The notes under the pieces were generated by a model. The model saw nothing but the letters and a program-made list of their open reading frames with translations. It made no database searches and was not told where the DNA came from. This document shows positions 44,290 through 53,912 of a DNA stretch of 63,844 nt, piece after piece. The number at the start of each line of letters is the position of its first letter. The first letter of the stretch is position 1. The position numbers were made by a program, and so were the translations under genes. The DNA comes from an uncultured Ruminococcus sp. (GTDB lineage Bacteria > Bacillota > Clostridia > Oscillospirales > Acutalibacteraceae). The stretch is from assembly GCA_902766885.1 (NCBI GenBank), contig CACXFS010000065.1, forward strand, positions 1-63,844. Reading direction: 5' to 3'.

Positions 44290-45994
44290 GAATTTGTGCC
44301 TCCCCGGCAGGTAACATTATGGTAAACACCGTACCATGAGGTGTGTTATCGGAAACTTCTATTTTTCCGCTGTGTGCATTTACAATAGATTTACACAATG
44401 AAAGTCCGAGTCCCAGACTTCGGCGACTGTCAGCAACCTTGTTAGCTCCGCTGTAAAACATATCGAATACTCGCTCTTTCATTTCATCGGGTATTCCCTC
44501 ACCGTCATCGGCAATTGATACAAATGCTTTATCACCTTGTTTCCAAGTTTTTATTAAGATATTCGAGCCTTTGGGTGTGTACTTAATTGCATTGTCAACA
44601 ATATTGATAATAACCTGCACCATAAGCTTTGCATCCATTTTGGCGAGCAGATATTCTTCGTTATGCTCTACGGTGATATGATGCTCTACCCTTTTTCTGT
44701 TTACATGCTGCAACGCTTCCGTTATTACATCATCCATTAAATCTTCCGTAATGCGTATGTTGAGTCTGCCCTCCTCTATCCTTGTTACGGAAAGCAGATT
44801 TTCAACAAGATTTATCAGCCACATTGAGTCATCATAAATATCTGTATAAAGCTGAATTTTTGTTTCTTCATCAAAAGAGTCACCGTTTGAAATAAGGTTG
44901 CTTGCATTACCCGAAATAGAAGTCAGAGGTGTACGCAAATCGTGGGAAATTGCACGAAGAAGATTTGCACGCAGCTGTTCATTCTTTGCAAGAATGGCCG
45001 CTTCTTCCTTTTCTTTTGCGTTCTTTTCATTTTCCATTGCAAGTGCGCTTTCGCCGAGAATTGAAAGCAAAATGCTGTTTTCAAACGCATCGGGCGGGTT
45101 TCCGTCTATTACAATTCCTGCTACTCCGTAAACGTTATCCTGAACACGAATTGAAAGATAAAGGCATTTTGTATTTGACAAAGTATCTGTTGTCGCTCCT
45201 GCGTGTTTGTTGTTTTTCAGCACCCACATTGCTACGGCTCTCTCGTTTTCCGAAGTATAATCAGTGCTGAAAGATTTCTCAGAAATTTTGAAAATTCTCG
45301 GCTCACCTAACTCGCCTTTATCTGTCGGATAAATTATTACGTCTTTATTCAGCAGCTTGTTAAGCTGATTTGCTGTTACGGTAATTATTTCGTCTTTGCC
45401 CTTTGCTCGCTGTAAAAGCTGATTTGTATCAAGCAAAACCTTTGTCCTAAATGCCGCCTGTGCAGACTGCTTGGCGTGATTTTTCATTCTTGCGGCAAGT
45501 GTTCCCGTAATAAAAGCCGCTAAAAACATAACTAAAAAGGTAACAGGATAACCGCTGTCATAGGCAAGGAGCGTATATCGTGGTTCGGTAAACAAAAAGT
45601 TAAACACAATTACGCTGACAAAAGAAGAAATAAGACTGTAAATTTTATTTTTGGTGGCAATTGAAGTAATAAGAACACCGAGAATATATACAGTGATAAT
45701 ATTAACTTCGCTTAAACCGAGGTTATCAAAAATAACGCCTATACAGCTTGCCGCAATAAGAATTGCTATGCTTTTAAGAATATCTGTCGCTGATAAAATG
45801 ATATTACTTAATCTTCTTTTCCTTGACTCACGGTACATCGATTCAGAATTCGGAATCCACTCAAGTCTTTTATGTGATTCGATATATCCTGCATCATATC
45901 CGAAAGTTTTTTTACGATGTCCTCTGTATTTACTGTTTCCTTCCCGATTGATAACACGAAGTATTTCATCTGGATTTTGTCTTGATTCTGCCAT
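44282..45994 (-). CDS. kdpD: KdpD-like sensor kinase with vestigial N-terminal domain
   Basis: This 570-residue kinase matches KdpD from the DUF4118 four-helix region (about residues 70-180) through a GAF-like region, HisKA (ISHDLRTPLTSISGNASNL) and ATPase domain (NIVDNAIKYTPKGS, DDGEGIP, LGLGLSLCKSIV). Full KdpD has about 900 residues, beginning with an ATP-binding KdpD domain and a universal-stress domain. Here only a stub remains, NPDEILRVINREGNSKYRG then KKTFGYDAGY, which resembles the KdpD lead-in but lacks the Walker A lysine. The start is ATG 45994 after GAGG; the frame extends upstream to 46060 without a ribosome site. Confidence 0.92.
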   Translation of the reverse strand: MAESRQNPDEILRVINREGNSKYRGHRKKTFGYDAGYIESHKRLEWIPNSESMYRESRKRRLSNIILSATDILKSIAILIAASCIGVIFDNLGLSEVNIITVYILGVLITSIATKNKIYSLISSFVSVIVFNFLFTEPRYTLLAYDSGYPVTFLVMFLAAFITGTLAARMKNHAKQSAQAAFRTKVLLDTNQLLQRAKGKDEIITVTANQLNKLLNKDVIIYPTDKGELGEPRIFKISEKSFSTDYTSENERAVAMWVLKNNKHAGATTDTLSNTKCLYLSIRVQDNVYGVAGIVIDGNPPDAFENSILLSILGESALAMENEKNAKEKEEAAILAKNEQLRANLLRAISHDLRTPLTSISGNASNLISNGDSFDEETKIQLYTDIYDDSMWLINLVENLLSVTRIEEGRLNIRITEDLMDDVITEALQHVNRKRVEHHITVEHNEEYLLAKMDAKLMVQVIINIVDNAIKYTPKGSNILIKTWKQGDKAFVSIADDGEGIPDEMKERVFDMFYSGANKVADSRRSLGLGLSLCKSIVNAHSGKIEVSDNTPHGTVFTIMLPAGEAQIHE

Positions 45995-46133
45995 ATTTAA
46001 ATTACCTCGGATTTTACACTTAATATGAATTGTGTATTTATCCTGTAAATTATAACACAAAATATATTATTGTTCCATACTAAACTGTGGTCATTGTTTT
46101 CATTCTAAAAAATAAATTGAACAGATTAACATA

Positions 46134-46271
46134 TCACTTTTTACTATTATCGTCTTTATCTTTATTAATGTTTCTGCTGTTTTCATCAAGAAAAGATTCA
46201 AGACGCTTTATCAGAAAATATCCGATACAAATCAGCAAAATTAAACTTACCGCAATAACAACGCTCTCCAT
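46134..46271 (-). CDS. 45-residue single-helix membrane peptide
   Basis: This short frame between trkA and kdpD codes for MESVVIAVSLILLICIGYFL then IKRLESFLDENS and a Lys/Asp-rich tail. It has one strong membrane helix and a charged cytoplasmic end. GCGGGGC upstream is a plausible ribosome site, and it starts 20 bases after the trkA stop. I do not recognise a family. Position suggests a small subunit or regulator of potassium uptake or of the KdpD-like sensor, in the manner of KdpF, but this is inference. Confidence 0.65.
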   Translation of the reverse strand: MESVVIAVSLILLICIGYFLIKRLESFLDENSRNINKDKDDNSKK

Positions 46272-46291
46272 GATTATGCCCCGCAATAGTA

Positions 46292-46939
46292 TCAAATATG
46301 AAAACACTTATGAATACTTTTCATATCACCCAGAACAAGCATAGTATCACCATTGCACAGCTCGGTTGAAGAAGAAATATTCATATTCATTTTTCCGCTT
46401 TGCTTGAGTGCCATTATATTGATATTGTATTTTTTGCGGATATCCAACCTTCCTATACTCTTTCCTATCCAGTTTTGCGGAACGGAAATTTCAAAAATTG
46501 CATATTCATCACTTAACTCTATGTAATCAAAAATATGGTCTGAGCTGTATCTTATAGCCGTCCAGTTTGCCAACTGCTTTTCGGGATAAACAATTTCGTC
46601 AGCGCCGTTGCGAAGAAGCAGTTTTGCCTGAACATCCCTTGCAGCTCTTGAAACTACCTTTTTGGCACCTAATTCCTTTAAATATGAGGTAGTTACAAGA
46701 GAGCTCTGAAAGTCGTCACCGATTGCAACAATGCAGACGTCAAAATTATTGACACCGAGCGAATGAAGAAACTCATAATTTGTAGCGTCGCCGATATGTG
46801 CATTAACTACGTAATGCATAATTTTGTCTACTCGCTCCTCTTCTTTGTCAATCGCCATAACCTGATGATGAAGTTCACTTAATTTGTAGGCTATATGCCT
46901 TCCGAATCTGCCAAGTCCTATAAGCAAAATTGATTTCAT
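46292..46939 (-). CDS. trkA: TrkA/KtrA-type potassium channel regulatory protein
   Basis: The 215 residues form an RCK module: an N-terminal Rossmann domain with LLIGLGRFGRHIAYKL (GxGxxG) and acidic ligand AIDKEEERV, and a C-terminal TrkA_C domain with SVPQNWIGKSIGRLDIRKKYNINIMAL. Such proteins gate TrkH/KtrB channels by NAD(H) or ATP/ADP binding. No channel subunit gene is in the window. It is the first gene of a unit with the micropeptide, kdpD and kdpE. Confidence 0.94.
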   Translation of the reverse strand: MKSILLIGLGRFGRHIAYKLSELHHQVMAIDKEEERVDKIMHYVVNAHIGDATNYEFLHSLGVNNFDVCIVAIGDDFQSSLVTTSYLKELGAKKVVSRAARDVQAKLLLRNGADEIVYPEKQLANWTAIRYSSDHIFDYIELSDEYAIFEISVPQNWIGKSIGRLDIRKKYNINIMALKQSGKMNMNISSSTELCNGDTMLVLGDMKSIHKCFHI

Positions 46940-47480
46940 TTTCCAATTCCCCTTAATTCACCGTTTCATTTTTTAAAGAACTGTTGTTAAAAGTATACAG
47001 TATTTATCTGTCTTCTTTAAACATATTAATAATATATTAAGTAATATTAAGTAAATATAAGGAAAATTAATAAAATATTAAGATTGTATAAAGATAAAAA
47101 CATCCGAACAGTAATAACCTGTTCTTATGCAAAAATATATATTTCTTATTCCAAAATTTCGTCAAGCATAAGATTGACTCTTAAGACATTAACGGTTTCC
47201 GTTGGTATCAATAATCGAAAATACGATTTTATAATAATACTGAAAAACCATAGAGAAATCAGACTTGTTAAGTCATTTATAATATTATATAATTATTGTA
47301 AATAACTTTTTAGGTTAATAAAATGCTTATTACAATTAAAAATTAATTTTTTATCAATTCTGCTCTCCCACTGTTTTTCAGCCTTATCCAAGCAGACTTG
47401 ATTATTCAAATAAAGACGAATTTAATATCCTTACTGTAATTTTTGAATAAACTATTTTATTTCAGAGAGGAGATTTAGCA
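46940..47480. other. 541-base intergenic region between trkA and the truncated kinase gene
   Basis: The region separates divergent genes and is strongly AT-rich. Near trkA, a minus-strand TATACT (47000-46995) may be its -10 box. Around 47025-47080 there are repeated AATATTAAGTAA-like stretches without a clear unit. A 73-codon frame at 47084-47305 has low-complexity composition and no ribosome site, so I do not call it. GAGAGGAG at 47464-47471 serves the TTG start at 47481. Confidence 0.6.
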
Positions 47481-49046
47481 TTGAAGAAGAATACAAAAGC
47501 TTTTATCCTTACCGGAACAATCGGTGTATTGCTATTGTTTGCTTTTTTGTTTGTATGGACAGCTGTTAATTATCAAACAGCATCAGTCGATACGGAATCA
47601 TCAAAAGTTTCAATTATCGGTGAATACAGCACAGACGGCGAAAACTGGAAAAAGATGCAGTCAAGCAATAACTTTGAGAATGATAATTACGAAACTGTGA
47701 TTTTCAAAGGAAAGCTGTCACAGAATATACCGAAAAATCAGTATCTGATTATTTCAATGTGTGATGTATGGGTGGAACTTAAAGCAAACGGAGAAATCGT
47801 CGCTACAAATTATTATGATTCAGGAGTATCAACAATTACGCCCGGTAATTCTATTGCTTACATATCATCTGACGACATTCCCGATAATGCAGAAATTGAA
47901 CTGGCTATTTCAAATCCTTACACTGTTTTTGCCGGTTTTAATCCTATACAAGATACACTTGATAACCTTACAATCGGTAACAAGGATGCATTATACAACG
48001 ACTTGCTAAAAAACAACACTCCTGCTATTTTAGTAAGTCTTGCAATTGTCTTTTTAGGATTGTTCGCATTTACCCTTGCAGGCTTGCTATGGAAGAATGT
48101 AATGTCAAGAAATATCGCACTTGCACTTATGGCGATTACGGGTGGTATTTTTGTACTCACCGACTCAATTTACACCTATCTCCCGTTATGGATTGGCAAC
48201 CCGGTTCTCTGTATGGTATTTGACGAATTTGCTACATATCTGTTGCCGATTACGGCTTTTCTGTATGTCAGAGTGAATGTTGAAGACAAGCGTTGCAAAG
48301 GATATATTTCAATACTCATTATTGTATCTATACTTCTGACTATGGCAGCAGTATTCTTGCAGTTGTTCGGCGTTATGGATATTCTGAAAAGTCAGATTTT
48401 TGTATTCCCGTTTATCCTGCTCGGAAGTATGGGCAGTACTATTTGCCTTATCTACGAAGCATTCAAGCTCAAAAGTAAAAATTCAAGGGCAGTTCTCATT
48501 TCGGTTTGTCCGTTAGTCGTGGCAGGACTTATTGATTTTATCAACTCCTTAACAGGTTTCACACACGACCGTGTGTTCATAAGATTAGGTCTGCTTATCA
48601 CAGTTGTCATTCAGATTTATCTTCTGTTACGCGAAACAAGAGAACATCAAAAGGAGCTTTTGCGCTATCAGGAATTGCAGAATGAAATGCTGCAAATGCG
48701 TGTTTCAATTATGGTCTCGCAGATACAACCGCATTTTCTCTATAATTCGCTCACTTCAATCGCACAGCTTTGCGAAAAAAATCCCTCAAAAGCAAAGAAG
48801 GCTACTATTGAATTTTCTGAGTATCTGCGCAGGAATATGAATTCACTCAAGGAACAGGCTCCCGTACCGTTTGAAAGTGAGCTAAAGCACCTTGAAACCT
48901 ATCTGTCACTTGAAAAAATGCGCTTTGGCGATGAGCTTAACATTGAATATGACATAGAAGCAACAGATTTTCTTATCCCATCCCTCACAGTACAGCCTCT
49001 TGTTGAAAATGCCGTAAAGCACGGTGTAGGTATGAAAGAGACCTAA
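47481..49046 (+). pseudogene. LytS/YesM-like histidine kinase truncated in its ATPase domain
   Basis: The frame begins with TTG after GAGAGGAGATTTAGCA and codes for a membrane helix (about 10-30), an extracytoplasmic region (about 35-175), seven membrane helices (about 180-385, like 7TM-DISM kinases), a coiled coil and a His_kinase domain with QPHFLYNSLTSIAQLCEKNP and the ATPase N box PLVENAVKHGVG. It then stops within a few codons. The ATP-binding G boxes are absent, so it cannot be an active kinase. The next sequence is the tail of a response regulator, which indicates an internal deletion near 49031-49040. Confidence 0.85.
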
Positions 49047-49294
49047 AGCAACAGGCATATATTCAGAAAATTATTTCGGCAATGATGAAAAGCCTGAAAA
49101 AATGCGGTGCGGCTGACGCAGTGTTTAAAAAATACAACAGCCTTTCTGTAAATGTAAGCAAGCTTGACTGCGATTACTATCGCTTTAAGGAGCTTGACTC
49201 AGGTGCCGTTAATTCCTACAACAGCGAATATATGGCGCAGTATTATTGGGCAGACTTTATGTTTGATGACTACGATTATGATGAGGATTATTAA
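49031..49294 (+). pseudogene. C-terminal remnant of a response regulator with BTAD-type domain
   Basis: In the third frame across the kinase stop, the sequence reads YERDLKQQAYIQKI, then SLKKCGAADAVFKKYNSLSV, KLDCDYYRFKELDSGAVNSY and NSEYMAQYYWADFM. KLDCDYYRF and EYMAQYxWA are the ending of clostridial LytS-partner response regulators that carry a receiver, a winged helix and a BTAD-like domain. Everything upstream of this tail is missing. Together with the truncated kinase it marks the two edges of a deletion. An in-frame ATG at 49082 lacks a good ribosome site. Confidence 0.8.
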
Positions 49295-49328
49295 TTTAGT
49301 CTTCTGAACAAACTTCATACAAATATAT

Positions 49329-49370
49329 AAAGTGCAGTAAATTTACATTATAGTAAACTTACTGCACTTA
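49329..49370. terminator. Hairpin terminator between the regulator remnant and lysA
   Basis: AAGTGCAGTAA-TTTAC and GTAAA-TTACTGCACTT form a stem of 16-17 bp with one mismatch around ATTATA, between converging genes. Confidence 0.82.
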
Positions 49371-49422
49371 TTTGATTTACCGTTTTTCCTTAATTTGGGT
49401 ATTGTATTAAACTAATAAAAAC

Positions 49423-50721
49423 TTAAATATCGTTTCTGACAAGGTCCTCGTAGCTTTCACGTTTGATAATTACACGTGATTTTCCGTCTTTAACCATTAC
49501 CATAGCAGGGCGGGGAATTCTGTTGTAATTTGAAGCCATTGAGTAGTTATACGCACCTGTTGAAAGGACAGCGAGTGTGTCGCCCACCTCTACCTTTGCA
49601 ACCTTTGTATGCTCTTGAATAAGGTCGCCGCTTTCACAGCACTTACCGGCAATTGTTACGGTTTCATCTGCTTCCTTATCAGCCTTGCTTGCATTTACAA
49701 CAGTGTAATCAGACTGATAGAGTGCATAACGAATGTTATCAGTCATACCGCCGTCAATTGAAACATAAGTTCTTGCATTGGGAATCTCCTTTTTGCCACC
49801 GACGGTGTAAAGAGTGATTCCGGCTTCACCTACAACAGATCTGCCGGGCTCAATGTAAATAAACGGAACAGGCAGACCGTATTCGGCAGATTTCGCCTTA
49901 ACAGCAACAGAAACCTTTTCCATATAGTTTTCATAAGGAACAGGCTCGTCCTTGCTTGTATACATAATACCAAAGCCGCCGCCCAGGTTGAGCTCTGAAA
50001 TTGTAACGCCAAGTTCATTTTTGATTTTGCCGATAAAGTCCATCATAATTTCAGCGGCTGTTACAAACGGGTCAATATCAAAAATCTGTGAGCCGATGTG
50101 ACAATGGAGTTCTTTAAGTGAAACGTTTTCAAGCTTTATTGCCTCTTTAACAGCTTCAAAAGCCTCCCCTGTTTCAAGCGCAAAACCGAATTTTGAGTCA
50201 ATCTGACCTGTTCTGATGAAGTTATGGGTATGTGCGTCAACACCGGGCTTAATGCGGAAAGAAATGTTTACCTTCTCGCCCATTTCTCCTGCAATTTTAT
50301 CAAGTAATTCAAGCTCGTAAAGATTATCTACAACGAACTTGCCTACCTTTGACTCGATAGCAAACCTGATTTCATCTGCTGTTTTGTTGTTGCCGTGAAA
50401 ATGTACCTTTTCCATAGGAAAGCCCGCCTGTAAAGCAGTATAGATTTCACCGCCTGAAACTACGTCAAGACCGATGTTTTCTTCCTTTGCAATTCTGCAA
50501 AGCTCCTTGCAGGAAAGTGCCTTGCTTGCATAAAGCGGCATACCGTTTCCGTCATAGAACTTCTTAAAGGAGTTAACATATGAACGGCATGTTTCTCTTA
50601 TTACATTTTCATCAAGTACATAAAGAGGAGTGCCGTATTCCTTTGCAAGCTCTAAAGTATCGCACCCTCCAATTGTAAGATGTCCCTTTTCGTTTACGTT
50701 AAGACAATCGTTTACAAACAT
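49423..50721 (-). CDS. lysA: Diaminopimelate decarboxylase
   Basis: LysA makes lysine from meso-diaminopimelate, the last step of lysine synthesis. The 432 residues show the PLP lysine in YASKALSCKELC (about residue 66), HGNNKT, the GGGFGIMY phosphate-binding glycines, EPGRSVVGEAG and the catalytic Cys in GKCCESGDLI. GGAGGTATGAGCA precedes the ATG. It is the third gene of lon-ysxC-lysA, three bases after ysxC. No other lysine gene is here. Confidence 0.96.
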   Translation of the reverse strand: MFVNDCLNVNEKGHLTIGGCDTLELAKEYGTPLYVLDENVIRETCRSYVNSFKKFYDGNGMPLYASKALSCKELCRIAKEENIGLDVVSGGEIYTALQAGFPMEKVHFHGNNKTADEIRFAIESKVGKFVVDNLYELELLDKIAGEMGEKVNISFRIKPGVDAHTHNFIRTGQIDSKFGFALETGEAFEAVKEAIKLENVSLKELHCHIGSQIFDIDPFVTAAEIMMDFIGKIKNELGVTISELNLGGGFGIMYTSKDEPVPYENYMEKVSVAVKAKSAEYGLPVPFIYIEPGRSVVGEAGITLYTVGGKKEIPNARTYVSIDGGMTDNIRYALYQSDYTVVNASKADKEADETVTIAGKCCESGDLIQEHTKVAKVEVGDTLAVLSTGAYNYSMASNYNRIPRPAMVMVKDGKSRVIIKRESYEDLVRNDI

Positions 50722-50724
50722 TGC

Positions 50725-51327
50725 TCATACCTCCGTATTATTAAAATTATTAATAGATTCTTCAATCAGTTTTCTGATTTCCTCATTTCCAAACCCTGTC
50801 TGCGCAGAAAACGGAATTAACGGAATATGCTCAATTGTGCTGAAAATATCCTTGTAATATTCCATCTGCTTTTCAAACTGCGTCTTTTTAAGTTTATCAC
50901 TTTTTGTGAGCACCGCCGCAAAATTGAAACCGCCTCTGTATAGAAAATCAATCATATGCAGGTCGTCATCTGTAGGCGGATGACGCAAATCGAGAATCTG
51001 AATAACAAGTGCACGCTTTCGCTCTTGATTAAAGTACCCCTCAACAAGCTTTGCCCAACGCTCTTTTTCAGCCTTTGATACCTTTGCATATCCGTAACCC
51101 GGCAAGTCTACCATTCTGAATTCACGCAGTTTATAAAAGTTGATTGTTGCGGTTTTTCCGGGCTGTGCGCTGACTCTTGCAAGAGCCTTTCGCTGAACAA
51201 GCTTATTGATAAGAGATGATTTTCCTACATTTGAATGACCGGAAAATACGATTTCAGGCATATATGATTCTGGAAGCTGTTCTACCTTGCCTGCTGCAAA
51301 TTCAAAGCATACTTCGTTAAAATTCAT
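50725..51327 (-). CDS. ysxC: Ribosome biogenesis GTPase YsxC/EngB
   Basis: The 200-residue GTPase has G1 GHSNVGKSS, G3 DLPGYGYAKV, G4 TKSDKLKK and a QPGKTATINFY switch. YsxC takes part in late assembly of the 50S subunit. It follows lon by 14 bases, an arrangement also found in Bacillus, and overlaps no neighbour. AGGAGACTGGGT precedes the ATG. Confidence 0.96.
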   Translation of the reverse strand: MNFNEVCFEFAAGKVEQLPESYMPEIVFSGHSNVGKSSLINKLVQRKALARVSAQPGKTATINFYKLREFRMVDLPGYGYAKVSKAEKERWAKLVEGYFNQERKRALVIQILDLRHPPTDDDLHMIDFLYRGGFNFAAVLTKSDKLKKTQFEKQMEYYKDIFSTIEHIPLIPFSAQTGFGNEEIRKLIEESINNFNNTEV

Positions 51328-51341
51328 ACCCAGTCTCCTGT

Positions 51342-53747
51342 TTACTGTCTTATTGTTGCAACACCGCTTTTATGCTGCGGTGTTATTTTTATGTTTTCCC
51401 ATTCCTTTTCGGAAACTTCAATTGTGTCGTTGACGGCAAGTGCAATAACGTCCTTAAAGCTATCAACGGGTATAAAGTTTACTTTATCTTTTACTACTCT
51501 GTCAATATCCTGTAAATCGGGTTCGTTTTCCTTTGGAATGATTACAGTATTGATTCCGTGCTTGTAAGCAGCCATACTCTTTTCTTTAAGTCCGCCAATT
51601 GGTAAAATCTTACCTCTGAGAGTAATTTCGCCTGTCATTGCAATATCGTGCCTTACGGGCTTTAAAGATAAAGCGGAATAAATTGCAGTCGCCATTGTGA
51701 TTCCTGCTGAAGGTCCGTCTTTAGGAACAGCTCCCTCGGGAGCGTGGATGTGGATGTCTTTATCCTTGTAAAAATCAGAGTCAATACCGAGAACATCACA
51801 GTGACTTCTTATGCAGGTTATTGCAGTTTTTGCCGATTCCTGCATTACGTCTCCAAGTGAGCCGGTAAGCTCAATTTTGCCTGTTCCCTGCATTACGGCA
51901 ACCTCGATGGGAAGAAGTTCACCGCCAACCGACGTCCATGCAAGACCGTTTACAACGCCGATTTCGTCCTTATCGGAATAATTATCTGAAAGATATTTTT
52001 TATGTCCGAGCATTTCTTCAATTGCATGTTCATCAATTTTAAAAGTCTCTACATCATCTTCAAGCTTTTTAACAGCACACTTTCTTAAAATTGAAGCAAT
52101 AAGCCTTTCAAGTGTGCGCACGCCCGATTCTCTTGTATAGAAGTCAATCAAATAATATATGCCCTTTTGTGTAAACTTGACTTCCTTACTATTGAAACCA
52201 CACAATTCAAGCTGTTTAGGAATAAGATGTTTTTTAGCAATATTGAACTTTTCTTCCCTTGTGTAGCTGTTAAGCTCGATAAGCTCCATTCTGTCAAGCA
52301 GAGGTGCGGGAATAGCAGAAACATCATTTGCCGTTGTTATAAACATAACATTTGACAAATCAAACGGAATATCAATATAGTGATCAACAAACTTGTTATT
52401 CTGCTCACTGTCGAGCACTTCAAGGAGTGCTGATGTGGGATCACCTTTATAGTCGCTTGCAAGCTTGTCTATCTCGTCAAGAATGAGAACCGGATTATTT
52501 GTTCCTGCTGTCTGCACAGCCGACATAATTCTGCCCGGAATTGAGCCGATATATGTACGTCTGTGACCTCGGATTTCAGCCTCGTCTCTTACGCCGCCGA
52601 GTGCAATTCTCTGGCTTTTTCTTCCGATAGCCTTTGCAATAGACTGCGCAATTGATGTTTTTCCTACTCCGGGAGGGCCTGCAAAACAGATAATCTGACC
52701 TTTTTGCTTATCACTTAACTTTTTTACAGCAAGCTGTTCGATAATTCTGTCTTTGATTTTTTCCAAACCGTAGTGGCTTTTATCAAGCTCTTTACGGATT
52801 TTTGAAATTACAATCTTATCTTTTGAAGAAGTGTTCCAAGGCAAATCGAGCACCGTATCAAGATAAGTCCTGATTACAGAAGCCTCCTGACTGCCGTATG
52901 GCATCTTCATAAGCTTCTGACATTCTTTAAAGAGAGCATCCTGTGACTTTTCATCAAGATGAAGTTCTTCAATTCTTGAGGCGTACTCCTCAGCTTCTGC
53001 CGATGGATTATCATCCTCACCAAGTTCTTCTTCAATAACTCGCTTCTGCTCACGCAGGAAATACTCACGCTGACTTTCGTCTATACGCTGTTTAGCTTTT
53101 CTTGAAATATCTTCTTCTATTCTTAAAATAAAATTCTCGTTTACAAGAATATCTAAAACTTCTTCAAGTCGATGAGTTTCGGGAAGGATTTCAAGAATTG
53201 ACTGCTTTGTATGATAATCAAGAATCAGATTTGATGTTATAAAATCTGCAAGTTCGCCGGGATATTTACAAAGTGCAACCTTAAAAATAATATCGGGAGG
53301 CATTTTAGGAGATACCTCCATATACTTTTCGAATTCTTTTTTGACTGTTCTCATAAGTGCAGAATCACGTGCAGTCATTTGAAAAGGTTCATCCTCAACT
53401 GGATTTATTTCAGCCATTAGGCACTTTTCGTCAAATACCGGTGAAACAATTTTTGCCCTGCACTGACCTTCTATAACAATTCTCGTAGTATTTTCAGGCT
53501 GTTTAAGTACCTGAACTATTTTGGCAATTACGCCTGTAGTATATAAATCAATAATTGTAGGCTCATTTTCTACTGCGTCCCTTTGAGTTGTAAGGAAAAT
53601 GAGCTGGTCTTTTTTCATCGCTTTATTAATTGCGGTGATACTCTTTTTTCTTCCGACATCAAAGTGTATTAATGATTTTGGGAAAACAACCAAACCCCGA
53701 AGCGGAAGAACGGGTACGATTAAATTTTCATTCATATCAAAATCCAT
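51342..53747 (-). CDS. lon: ATP-dependent protease Lon
   Basis: This is an 801-residue LonA. It has an N-terminal substrate domain (PVLPLRGLVVFPKSLIHF), an AAA+ ATPase with Walker A GPPGVGKTS near residue 358 and LDEIDK, and a C-terminal protease with the Ser in PKDGPSAGITMATA (about 682) and the partner Lys in GEITLRGKILPIGGLKEKSM. AAAGGAATTAAA before ATG 53747 decides the start. The frame stays open to 53798 but would read through a dispersed repeat. ysxC and lysA follow. Confidence 0.97.
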   Translation of the reverse strand: MDFDMNENLIVPVLPLRGLVVFPKSLIHFDVGRKKSITAINKAMKKDQLIFLTTQRDAVENEPTIIDLYTTGVIAKIVQVLKQPENTTRIVIEGQCRAKIVSPVFDEKCLMAEINPVEDEPFQMTARDSALMRTVKKEFEKYMEVSPKMPPDIIFKVALCKYPGELADFITSNLILDYHTKQSILEILPETHRLEEVLDILVNENFILRIEEDISRKAKQRIDESQREYFLREQKRVIEEELGEDDNPSAEAEEYASRIEELHLDEKSQDALFKECQKLMKMPYGSQEASVIRTYLDTVLDLPWNTSSKDKIVISKIRKELDKSHYGLEKIKDRIIEQLAVKKLSDKQKGQIICFAGPPGVGKTSIAQSIAKAIGRKSQRIALGGVRDEAEIRGHRRTYIGSIPGRIMSAVQTAGTNNPVLILDEIDKLASDYKGDPTSALLEVLDSEQNNKFVDHYIDIPFDLSNVMFITTANDVSAIPAPLLDRMELIELNSYTREEKFNIAKKHLIPKQLELCGFNSKEVKFTQKGIYYLIDFYTRESGVRTLERLIASILRKCAVKKLEDDVETFKIDEHAIEEMLGHKKYLSDNYSDKDEIGVVNGLAWTSVGGELLPIEVAVMQGTGKIELTGSLGDVMQESAKTAITCIRSHCDVLGIDSDFYKDKDIHIHAPEGAVPKDGPSAGITMATAIYSALSLKPVRHDIAMTGEITLRGKILPIGGLKEKSMAAYKHGINTVIIPKENEPDLQDIDRVVKDKVNFIPVDSFKDVIALAVNDTIEVSEKEWENIKITPQHKSGVATIRQ

Positions 53748-53781
53748 TTTAATTCCTTTCAGAGCTCTAACTCCATAAATA

Positions 53782-53848
53782 GTCGAGTGCCTCGACACAC
53801 AATTAAATCAGGCAGATTGATCTTTCTAAACCAATCTTGTCCAACCAT
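53782..53848 (+). repeat. Dispersed element copy C (core GTCGAGTGCCTCGACAC)
   Basis: The core is at 53782-53798, between clpX and lon, on the opposite strand to both. The flank after it (GGCAGATTGAT, AAAC, CTTGTCCAACC) resembles copy A at 3257-3322. Its position 34 bases before the lon start places it in the lon promoter or leader region. Confidence 0.6.
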
Positions 53849-53863
53849 ATTGCAATACTTTCC

Positions 53864-53899
53864 TAAAAATTAAAAGCTGTATTGTTTGGCAATACAGCT
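53864..53899 (-). terminator. Terminator of the tig-clpP-clpX unit
   Basis: AGCTGTATTG and CAATACAGCT form a perfect stem around five bases, followed on the minus strand by TTTTAATTTTT. Confidence 0.88.
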
Positions 53900-53912
53900 A
53901 TAATTCACATTA

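Noticed and set aside
47084..47305. 73-codon frame upstream of the truncated kinase
   Set aside because: Low-complexity AT-rich composition, no ribosome site and no recognisable motif.
53748..53798. N-terminal extension of lon by 17 codons
   Set aside because: It has no ribosome site and reads through the dispersed repeat; AAAGGA before ATG 53747 and the family N-terminus fit the shorter form.
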